Below, in pieces: positions 25,455 to 32,204 of a DNA stretch of 64,000 nucleotides (within the stretch, counting starts at the first letter, position 1; each line of letters opens with the position of its first letter). Position numbers and translations under genes: made by a program. The notes below the pieces were generated by a model. The model made no database searches and was not told the DNA's origin. It saw only the letters and a list, made by a program, of their open reading frames with translations. This DNA comes from Spirosoma sp. (lineage in GTDB: Bacteria; Bacteroidota; Bacteroidia; Cytophagales; Spirosomataceae), in contig NZ_JAPLET010000026.1 of NCBI RefSeq assembly GCF_026391055.1, positions 806,001-870,000 of the forward strand, written 5' to 3'.

Positions 25455-26477
25455 TCAGGCTTTACCACCGTTCATGGCCATTTGCAGTGCCAGCACAATA
25501 CTGCGGCTGCCCAGTTCTACTTTGAACTTGTTATGCTCCAGCGGCTTCGCATCGACCATTTCGGCGTCGGCGGCCCGCTTAAAATTCTCGACTGTCGCTT
25601 CTTTACCCGCCAGAAACTGCTCGGCTTTTAATGCCCGCCACGGTTTGTGCGCTACACCACCCATCGCAATTCGCGCCTGAACGATTTTAGTGCCCGACCC
25701 GTCGGACCGATCCATCTCCAGGCCGGCAGCTACCGAAATGAGCGCAAAGGCGTACGACGCCCGGTCGCGTACTTTGAGATAATATGATTTGCCGGCAAAC
25801 TTGTTCGGCGGCAGGTCAATGGCCGTGATGAGTTCGCCATGGGCCAGATTCGTGTCCCGTTCGGGCGTATCGCCGGGTAGCCGGTGGAAGTCTGCAAAGG
25901 GGATACTCCGCTCCTGACCACCGGCGTTCTTAACTTTTACGACGGCATCCAGTGCCGCCAGCGCAATGGCCATATCAGATGGGTACACCGCTACGCATTT
26001 TTCAGACGCGCCGAAGATGGCATGCAGCCGGTTAACGCCTTCCAGTGCCCCGCACCCGCTGCCCGGCTCGCGTTTGTTGCAGGGCATCGCCACTTCGTAA
26101 AAATACGGGCAGCGGGTGCGTTGCAGCAGGTTTCCGCCGTTGGTCGCCATGTTCCGGATCTGTCCGGATGCGCCCGCCAGAATAGCCTGCGTCAGGAGCG
26201 GGTAGTTTTGGCGGATCAGCGGGTGATTGGCGGCATCGGTGTTTTTGCCCAACCCGCCAATCGACAGGCCACCCTTGGCAGACCCGGCGGCAATGGGTTT
26301 GATCTCCGTCAGGCGAAGACCCGAAATGTCGACAATGGCGCTGGGGCGCTCCACATCTTCCTTCATCAGGTCGATCAGGTTGGTGCCTCCGGCGAGGAAT
26401 CTTGCATTCGGGTTTCCGGCCAGTTCCTTCGTGGCTGACGCAGGATCGTTGGCCCGGCTGTAGGTGAAAGGTCTCAT
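25455..26477 (-). CDS. FAD-binding subunit of molybdenum hydroxylase (PaoB-like)
   Basis: The 340-residue subunit carries electrons from the iron-sulfur subunit to the acceptor. The FAD site is at residues 29-38 (FLAGGTNLID) with a second piece GGLGKNTDAANH. A cysteine-rich insert TRCPYFYEVAMPCNKREPGSGCGAL at about 120-150 matches the extra [4Fe-4S] cluster found in E. coli PaoB but not in most xanthine dehydrogenases. The C-terminal CODH-flavin domain follows. It sits 14 bp after the FeS gene and just before the Mo subunit gene. Confidence 0.9.
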   Translation of the reverse strand: MRPFTYSRANDPASATKELAGNPNARFLAGGTNLIDLMKEDVERPSAIVDISGLRLTEIKPIAAGSAKGGLSIGGLGKNTDAANHPLIRQNYPLLTQAILAGASGQIRNMATNGGNLLQRTRCPYFYEVAMPCNKREPGSGCGALEGVNRLHAIFGASEKCVAVYPSDMAIALAALDAVVKVKNAGGQERSIPFADFHRLPGDTPERDTNLAHGELITAIDLPPNKFAGKSYYLKVRDRASYAFALISVAAGLEMDRSDGSGTKIVQARIAMGGVAHKPWRALKAEQFLAGKEATVENFKRAADAEMVDAKPLEHNKFKVELGSRSIVLALQMAMNGGKA

Positions 26478-26491
26478 GGACTAGTGACTGA

Positions 26492-27277
26492 TTAGGCTGA
26501 AAACCGAAACGTCTGTTCGACGGGCTTTCCGCTGTGAACCTCCTGAATGGCGGCAACAATATTGGGATAGGCACCGCAGCGGCACAAATTTCCCGACATC
26601 CGCTCCCGAATTTCTTCGGTCGACAGTTGAACGGGCGCCGTTTTTTTGCGTACATCCTCCGTAACGTAACTGGCATCGCCCCGCTTCGCTTCGTCCATCA
26701 GGGCCACCGCCGAGCATATCTGGCCGGGCGTACAAAATCCGCACTGAAAGCCGTCGTGTTTCAGGAACGCTTCCTGCATCGGATGCAATACAGTACCCTT
26801 CGCGAGCCCTTCGATCGTTTTCACGCTTTTTCCTTCGCAGCTGGCCGCCAGGGTCAGGCAGGACAATACCCGCTGCCCGTCGACAATAACCGTACAGGCA
26901 CCGCATTGGCCGTGGTCGCAGCCCTTCTTGGAGCCGGTTAGTTCCAGCCGTTCGCGCAGCGTATCCAGCAGGGTCATTCGGGAGTCGACCAGCAGTTTAC
27001 GAGCCGCCCCGTTTACGTTGAGCGATACGTTGACGCCATTTTCGATTGTTGCCGACGATAATTCCGCAGCCGCTGGTACGTTGAGTGGCCGGGTAAACAG
27101 CTGCTCGGCAACGGCCGACTGAGCCGCCAGGATGCCCCCGCCAGCCAGGGTTACGAGCTTCAAAAAATGACGCCGGTTCACGCCGGTATCGAGAATCTCG
27201 TCCAGATCTTCCGGCATCAAATCCTCGAACAGTTTCTTTTCGTCGTCCGACAGGTCGGGGGTTTCGTTCACATCCAT
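26492..27277 (-). CDS. Tat-exported [2Fe-2S] subunit of molybdenum hydroxylase (PaoA-like)
   Basis: The 261-residue subunit has a twin-arginine signal after an unusually long 31-residue acidic N-terminus (NRRHFLKLVTLAGGG, Arg35-Arg36). The complex therefore probably works in the periplasm, with the other two subunits carried along. The plant-type [2Fe-2S] motif GCDHGQCGACTVIVDGQRVLSC and the second cluster motif CGFCTPGQ ... GNLCRCGAYPNI are both complete. It is the first gene of the operon. The substrate is likely aromatic or other aldehydes, as in PaoABC, but this is inferred from family only. Confidence 0.9.
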   Translation of the reverse strand: MDVNETPDLSDDEKKLFEDLMPEDLDEILDTGVNRRHFLKLVTLAGGGILAAQSAVAEQLFTRPLNVPAAAELSSATIENGVNVSLNVNGAARKLLVDSRMTLLDTLRERLELTGSKKGCDHGQCGACTVIVDGQRVLSCLTLAASCEGKSVKTIEGLAKGTVLHPMQEAFLKHDGFQCGFCTPGQICSAVALMDEAKRGDASYVTEDVRKKTAPVQLSTEEIRERMSGNLCRCGAYPNIVAAIQEVHSGKPVEQTFRFSA

Positions 27278-27435
27278 TGTGCAGCTCGTTATGGCTTAAG
27301 GCGGTTAATGCTATTCAGCCTGGAAGGGTTATTCTCACGGGTCAGTGTCAGTTAAAAGTAACCGTTCTATGAACCCTATTGTTATGAGCAGCGGTATGCG
27401 ACCGGGCGCCTTCCGTCCCGTCATGAACACTCATG

Positions 27436-29352
27436 TTATGAGAGGCCCGTAGGCAGGGTGATCACAAACCCGGTTCCCTCCCCCTCCCGGCCGTTCACTG
27501 TTAGTTGCCCGCTATGCCCTTTGGTCACGATGTCGTAGCTCAGCGACAGGCCCAACCCGGTACCTTCTCCCGTGGGTTTGGTAGTAAAAAAAGGCTGAAA
27601 GATCTTTCCTTTCACCCCATCGGGAATGCCGATCCCATTGTCACGTACGCAAATCTGCACCTGGTTTCCAACTCGGCTGGTACTTATACTCACCATCGGC
27701 TCATACCCCACCGGAGCCACTTTTTTCTTCTCCCGAACGGCGTAAAATGCATTTGTGAACAGATTGAGAAGCACCCGGCCCAATTCCTGCGGCATCACCG
27801 TCACCAGACCCAGATCGGGAGCGTAGTCGGTAGTCAGCTGGCAATTGAACGCCTTGTCTTTAGTCCGCAGATCAACGTAGACCAGCCGCAGGTATTCATC
27901 GGCTAGCACGTTTAGGTTAGTTGGCTCTTTCCGGCCGGTTGAGCTACGGGCGTGTTCCAGCATACCTTTCACAATATTGGAAGCCCGTCCGCCGTGGTAA
28001 GTGATCTTTTCTAAATTCAGCGTGAGGTCCTTGAAAAGTTCATCGACCAGTTCCAGGTCGGGCTCACCTTTGGCCTGTTCCTCCCGCAGTTCCCCGACCA
28101 GCTCGACACTCACCTCCGAGAAGTTATTGACGAAGTTGAGCGGATTCTGGATTTCGTGGGCGATACCGGCGGTTAGCTCACCCAGCGACGCCATTTTCTC
28201 GGCCTGCACGAGCTGCGTCTGGGTGGTTTCGAGCTGGGCCAGTGTTTGCTGAAGAGCTTCTTTCTGCTCACTCAACTGTTGATTGGCCCGATGTTTAGCC
28301 CGGTTGTTCCGGGTCAGGATGAGTGAAAATGCGCCCAGAACAGCGAGGCAACCCACCAAAACCAGCACAAACTGACGCTGCCGGTTCGACTCCTGTTCAC
28401 TTAGCTGCCGGTCTTTTGTCAGCAGCTGGATCTGGGCCTCTTTTTTGAGCAGATTCTGTTTGTAGGTCAGTGAAGCCAGTCGTCGGGACGTTGCCTCGGC
28501 GGTCAGGCTGTCTTTATAGGCGGTGTATTGCAAGAAATACTGGTAGGCTTTGGCGTAATCGCCCTCTTTCGCAAAGGCATTGCTCAACTCCTGACTGGAA
28601 TCCCGGCGTTTCTTTTGTTCGGTTAGCTGCTGAACCACCTGCGGACTGCTCTTTTCGGAGTGAATCAGCGTATCGAGCCAGCGATCGGCAAAATCCGGTT
28701 TGACGCGCAATTGCCGAAACATTCTGGGTTCAAAGGTTGGCCTTGGCAGCGATGCGATATAGTCGGCGGTCACATCCGGGAAAGTGCGTTTGTCCGCCCC
28801 TCGTCTATCCAGTTGAGTTAGCGGCTCAGTCGTGGTTGCTACGGGTGGGTTATCCCGACTGAGCCTGGATGCCGTTTCCCGCATGGATTTTCCCAGCGTT
28901 TCCATGACCGAGCCCAAGGTGGGCGATGACGGTACCGGAGACATTAGCCGGATATTGGCTTTGAGAATCTTACCGATCTGGCTCATGGCCCATCTGGCCT
29001 CTTTCAGATCGTTAATTTGCGCGGCAATCTGTTCTGCCTGCTGCAGCAATTCCTTAGCAGCTTGGGGTTGCTGTTTTTGCAGGCGCAGTCCCGCCAGCCG
29101 ACAAAGGGCCACGAGCTGACCGGGTTGATAGGCAAGCTCACGGCTTACGGACAGCAGCGTGTCGAGCACCTCGGCGGAGTTAACGTCTTCCGACAAAGCG
29201 GCTTTCAATGGGCTGATCCCTCTCCTCGACATCTGTCGTGATGGCGTTGCGACCGTATCAGTCTGACCCACCTGCGCCCATGCAGGTAGTGACCATAAAA
29301 TCAATACACTACAAAAGAAGATCCGCAGGCCGTTACAAAATCCCATTTTCAT
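27436..29352 (-). CDS. Membrane sensor histidine kinase with TPR-like sensor region
   Basis: The 638-residue protein has a signal sequence (ending WSLPAWAQ) and a periplasmic helical region of about 300 residues with TPR-like helices. One transmembrane helix follows near residue 330 (FVLVLVGCLAVLGAFSLIL), then a coiled coil rich in Gln and Leu. The kinase core has an H-box GELTAGIAHEIQNPLNFVNNF (His about 398), N-box, G1 DNGIGIPDGVKGKIF and G2 PTGEGTGLGLSLSYDIV. No response regulator gene is adjacent, so its partner is elsewhere. It is separated from the molybdenum operon by about 160 bp. Confidence 0.88.
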   Translation of the reverse strand: MKMGFCNGLRIFFCSVLILWSLPAWAQVGQTDTVATPSRQMSRRGISPLKAALSEDVNSAEVLDTLLSVSRELAYQPGQLVALCRLAGLRLQKQQPQAAKELLQQAEQIAAQINDLKEARWAMSQIGKILKANIRLMSPVPSSPTLGSVMETLGKSMRETASRLSRDNPPVATTTEPLTQLDRRGADKRTFPDVTADYIASLPRPTFEPRMFRQLRVKPDFADRWLDTLIHSEKSSPQVVQQLTEQKKRRDSSQELSNAFAKEGDYAKAYQYFLQYTAYKDSLTAEATSRRLASLTYKQNLLKKEAQIQLLTKDRQLSEQESNRQRQFVLVLVGCLAVLGAFSLILTRNNRAKHRANQQLSEQKEALQQTLAQLETTQTQLVQAEKMASLGELTAGIAHEIQNPLNFVNNFSEVSVELVGELREEQAKGEPDLELVDELFKDLTLNLEKITYHGGRASNIVKGMLEHARSSTGRKEPTNLNVLADEYLRLVYVDLRTKDKAFNCQLTTDYAPDLGLVTVMPQELGRVLLNLFTNAFYAVREKKKVAPVGYEPMVSISTSRVGNQVQICVRDNGIGIPDGVKGKIFQPFFTTKPTGEGTGLGLSLSYDIVTKGHSGQLTVNGREGEGTGFVITLPTGLS

Positions 29353-29500
29353 ACTTACCTAAACAAGTCGTACCTCCTGACTTACTGCTCTATCCCGGCA
29401 ACCTTAATTTAGGCATTAGCCAGGACAGCATGTCGTAGACAAGGTAGGCATGAAACGACGAAATTTCGTTTTCCCGGCGATAAACAAAACAACACACCTT

Positions 29501-29803
29501 ATGCTCTATTACACACAACTCGTTTTTGTGAAGGAAGGTCAGGAAGCCATTTTTCATGCATTTGAAGATCAGGTGTTACCCCTGCTCGACCGGCACAAAG
29601 GCACGTTACTCTACCGGGTCCGCCCAGAGGCCGCTTCTGTTCTGACAACAACATTGGGACATCCTTATGAAATTCATCTGGTCAGCTTTCCGGACCGAAC
29701 TGACTTTGAGTCCTATCGGGATGATCCGAATCGATTACAATATATGACATTGAAGGACCAATCTGTCGAGCGCATTATGCTTGTAGAAGGCAACCTACTG
29801 TAG
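29501..29803 (+). CDS. DUF1330/antibiotic-biosynthesis-monooxygenase-like protein
   Basis: The 100-residue protein has the dimeric alpha/beta ferredoxin-like pattern of the DUF1330 group: YYTQLVFVKEGQEAIFHAFEDQVLPLLDRHKG, then EIHLVSFPDRTDFESYRDDPNR. It begins at ATG 29501; a longer frame to 29450 is open but lacks family similarity in the added part. These small proteins are often of unknown function, some binding heme or acting on small substrates. It is divergent from the histidine kinase gene. Confidence 0.65.
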   Translation: MLYYTQLVFVKEGQEAIFHAFEDQVLPLLDRHKGTLLYRVRPEAASVLTTTLGHPYEIHLVSFPDRTDFESYRDDPNRLQYMTLKDQSVERIMLVEGNLL

Positions 29804-30209
29804 CATAGCCACCGCTTTCCATGAATTGGGTAGCTTTTATGGAGAGTTGGGTAAAATGTGGGGTTGTTCAAACAGAGTTGGGTAAAATAATCACGTCTTT
29901 CCCCAAGGTAAACCAGCAACAAACAGACTAATAAGCTGTCTACCAACCACATGTAAATTCAATTCTATTCTGGCACGATTTAGGCATCAATAAACTTGGA
30001 CAGATGCTTATCTTAAGTTATTCGCTGCTTTCCATTGTAGCTATACTATAGATCGATTCTCGTTTCACTCAACGTTATAATAAACTGAAAAACTTTGAAA
30101 GCCCGGTATTGAACCGGGCTTTCGCTTTATACAGGCAACTTGCCTTTTTAAACATATCGCTGGATACGAGGTGTGGTAACCAGTTCAGGTGCCAATTGAG
30201 TTTTTCTGA
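29804..30209. other. Intergenic region, about 400 bp, with a 15-bp direct repeat
   Basis: The 15-mer agagttgggtaaaat occurs at 29843-29857 and 29874-29888, and a related gaattgggtag at 29823. A 36-codon frame from ATG 29821 spans the repeats (MNWVAFMESWVK...), but there is no family support, so I do not call it a gene. A hairpin terminator closes the region at 30097-30123. Confidence 0.45.
30097..30123. terminator. Hairpin terminator (Nudix regulator gene side)
   Basis: A perfect 11-bp stem gaaagcccggt (30097-30107 with 30113-30123). The minus strand continues into an A/T-rich tract with five T residues, so it can terminate the Nudix regulator gene 87 bp upstream. It can also act on the plus strand. 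Confidence 0.7.
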
Positions 30210-30992
30210 TTAATAGGTGTGCACAATCCCCTGCCTGAGCGCAAAGTCGTAGGCTTCCTTTTCAAATTGATACAAGTACGGAGATCGGTGGGGACCAATA
30301 GACCGCTGTTCGTCCAGCTTTTTGATTAATCCGAGGGTCAGGAGCTTTTTGGAGAAGTTGCGCGGATCAAGTTCTTTCCCCAGAATGGTCTCATACAGCC
30401 GATGTATTTCGGGGAGCGTAAATTTTTCGGGAAGCAGATTGTAGCCAATCGGTTGGTGATAAATCTGCTGCCGAAGCGTTGTCAGCGCCTTTTCTACTAC
30501 ATCATTATGGTCGAATAACAGGTCGGGAATATTATTTACATCACACCATTGATGGGCATCGGTAAAAAAGTCGCTCGTTACGGTAACTTTCGAGTAGTCG
30601 ACCAGGGCAAAATAACCAATCGACAAGGTTCGCTCGAAGAGCCAGTTACCTTCCTCAACATCAGCAGCAAGGTCAAATTTTTCGGTAAACTCACGAATAC
30701 TGCGCTCGGTGAGCCGATACGGAGAATCGCCAAAAACGTAAAACTGCTGAAGAAACAAATCATCAAGGCCTGTACGCTCCCGAACAATACGATTGGCGGC
30801 CTGGCCCAGCGGCTCTCTCCGCTGAATGAAACCACCCGGTAATCCCCAGCCATTATATCCTATCCAATTCAGGAGTAAAATTTTCAGTTGCTGATCGTGA
30901 TATCCAAAAATAACTGAGTCGATACTAATGTGTGGCAGGTAGTGCTGATGACCATTTTTGACAAAGTCTGTTACTTCTTCTTGCGAAATCAT
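30210..30992 (-). CDS. Nudix-like/winged-helix transcriptional regulator (NrtR/AraR type), copy 1
   Basis: The 260-residue protein has an N-terminal Nudix-fold domain (about 20-160) and a C-terminal winged helix (about 185-250; LLPEKFTLPEIHRLYETILGKELDPRNFSKKLLTLGLI). The Nudix box reads GGFIQRREPLGQAANRIVRERTGL, lacking the R-E-x-x-E-E core, so it probably binds a ligand without hydrolysing it. That is the known design of Nudix-family regulators such as NrtR and Bacteroides AraR. Two 13-bp palindromic sites lie upstream of its promoter, suggesting autoregulation. Its ligand is probably a sugar or nucleotide. A paralogue is at 44061. Confidence 0.83.
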   Translation of the reverse strand: MISQEEVTDFVKNGHQHYLPHISIDSVIFGYHDQQLKILLLNWIGYNGWGLPGGFIQRREPLGQAANRIVRERTGLDDLFLQQFYVFGDSPYRLTERSIREFTEKFDLAADVEEGNWLFERTLSIGYFALVDYSKVTVTSDFFTDAHQWCDVNNIPDLLFDHNDVVEKALTTLRQQIYHQPIGYNLLPEKFTLPEIHRLYETILGKELDPRNFSKKLLTLGLIKKLDEQRSIGPHRSPYLYQFEKEAYDFALRQGIVHTY

Positions 30993-30996
30993 ACAG

Positions 30997-31004
30997 CAAA
31001 GATA
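30997..31004 (-). promoter_or_regulatory. -7 promoter element TATCTTTG before Nudix regulator 1
   Basis: On the minus strand TATCTTTG ends 4 nt before the ATG at 30992, predicting a leaderless message. A candidate operator begins 14 bp farther upstream. Confidence 0.6.
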
Positions 31005-31017
31005 AAAAAATCTATTC

Positions 31018-31030
31018 CGTAAATTTTACA
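31018..31030. promoter_or_regulatory. Candidate Nudix-regulator operator, site 1
   Basis: The minus strand reads TGTAAA-A-TTTACG, a 13-bp palindrome with one mismatch. It lies where the -33 region of the Nudix gene promoter should be. An identical copy lies 41 bp away, about four helical turns. Confidence 0.55.
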
Positions 31031-31058
31031 CATTAGAATAATTGAATTATCTTTAATC

Positions 31059-31071
31059 CGTAAATTTTACA
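31059..31071. promoter_or_regulatory. Candidate Nudix-regulator operator, site 2
   Basis: Second identical 13-bp site; the match with site 1 extends to 15 bp (31057-31071). A weaker related palindrome GGTAAGATTTTACC follows at 31084-31097. Confidence 0.5.
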
Positions 31072-31257
31072 TTTTTAAGAAAAGGTAAGATTTTACCCCG
31101 AATAATACTATACAAAGTGACTCAACTTTTTATAATAGCTTTGGGCTATTCAGTTCGATAAGAGGATATTGACCGGTAGGTATACAGTTGTCAACGACAC
31201 GCGGCTTTTGATGTAAAGTACAAACCCTAAAATTTCACGTTTAAATCAAGTCTAATA

Positions 31258-31638
31258 ATGAAAAAAGTAAGTCTATTTCTGTTCGTTTTTCTCCTCGGCG
31301 TTTGCGTAAAGGGGTATTCTCAGGCCGCTGCACCCGCAGACTTCTTCGCGGGTAAGTGGGAAATCACAATTACGGGTACGCCGGATGGCGATGCAAAAAT
31401 GGTTACTAATCTGGTTCGCAAAGACGGCAAGCTAACGGGCGAAATGAAAGACCCAACGGGAAAGCGAACGGAGGTCACACCGATTACGAAAATTGAGGAA
31501 GGAACCGACAAAATGACGATTTACATTGATACGGCACAGGCAGGCGAAATCCCAATCGAACTGACTAAAGTGGACGACGACCATTTGAAAGGGCAACTAA
31601 TGAGCATGTTCGATACTACTGCACTACGCGTCAAGTAG
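31258..31638 (+). CDS. Small exported lipocalin-like protein
   Basis: The 126-residue protein has a signal peptide (MKKVSLFLFVFLLGVCVKGYSQ) and a short beta-rich domain: FFAGKWEITITGTPDGDAKMVTNLVRKDGKLTGEMKDPTG. The G-x-W start and alternating strands resemble small lipocalin-like or extracellular endo-beta-glucanase-associated domains of Bacteroidota, but I cannot assign a function. A possible -7 element TAGCTTTG is at 31136-31143, so the leader would be about 110 nt. The gene is divergent from the Nudix regulator and could be its target. Confidence 0.7.
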   Translation: MKKVSLFLFVFLLGVCVKGYSQAAAPADFFAGKWEITITGTPDGDAKMVTNLVRKDGKLTGEMKDPTGKRTEVTPITKIEEGTDKMTIYIDTAQAGEIPIELTKVDDDHLKGQLMSMFDTTALRVK

Positions 31639-31663
31639 TAATAGGCGAAATTCCAATACGTAT

Positions 31664-31711
31664 AAAAAGTCAGCGAGGGCGGTTCAATCATCCGCCCTCG
31701 CTGACTTTTTT
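31664..31711 (+). terminator. Strong Rho-independent terminator
   Basis: A perfect 19-bp stem (31664-31682 with 31692-31710, core gtcagcgagggcgg) with T residues to 31711 follows the lipocalin-like gene. It insulates the susC promoter region. Confidence 0.9.
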
Positions 31712-31899
31712 GCTTATTGCCCTCCTTATAGGCGCCTGCCTAGCTTTATTATCTATTTCTTATTGATTATCCGGACAGCTACCCAAAAAAGCCAGTCAAT
31801 CTATATCAACGTTCATTCGACAACGCGCTGAAATATAAACAAATGAACGTCATCAAATATTAATTTTCATAATCAATCACATAATTTTCATAAAACTTA

Positions 31900-31913
31900 T
31901 GCAACCGATTGCA
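31900..31913. promoter_or_regulatory. LacI-type operator in susC promoter
   Basis: TGCAACCGATTGCA, a palindrome with central CG typical of LacI-family sites. Its reverse complement is identical to the site at 42544-42557 before the GH10 gene. The TTG at 31909-31911 is placed as the -33 element. Confidence 0.72.
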
Positions 31914-31938
31914 AATCTAAAAGATATTATGATCTTTG
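31909..31938 (+). promoter_or_regulatory. Predicted susC promoter (TTG, 19 nt, GATCTTTG)
   Basis: TTG at 31909-31911 and GATCTTTG at 31931-31938 (7 of 8 to TAnnTTTG) are separated by exactly 19 nt, the usual Bacteroidota spacing. Bound repressor would block the -33 element. Confidence 0.6.
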
Positions 31939-32204
31939 TATTAAGATAAGTATTAATAGTATCAATCGAGGATACCTTCTTACTGTTCAACGTTACCCTT
32001 TCTCAATAGGTGATCATAACCTTTTACCCTTTTCTACCACCCATCCTCTCCCCAGCCTATGCAAACAACCATATCCTTATAAAAAAGTCAGTGATGGGCT
32101 AACATCACTGACTTACGAACACATCCCTATTTCTCCTGCGAACACATCCGATTTCGGATGACGGGATTTTTTTGCCGTTTTCAAACCGACAAACAGTCAA
32201 ATTT

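Larger units (their letters stand above)
31712..32204. other. susC promoter and long leader region, about 490 bp
   Basis: It contains an 8-bp inverted repeat acgttcat/atgaacgt at about 31809 and 31846, the LacI-type operator at 31900, a -33/-7 promoter, then a leader of about 260 nt. The leader has a 12-bp stem (aagtcagtgatg, 32085-32096 with 32103-32114) and an exact 11-bp direct repeat cgaacacatcc at 32116-32126 and 32139-32149. No coding sequence is seen. Confidence 0.6.

Noticed and set aside
25884..26438. Plus-strand frame (184 codons) opposite the FAD subunit
   Set aside because: Shadow of a conserved subunit; no independent support.
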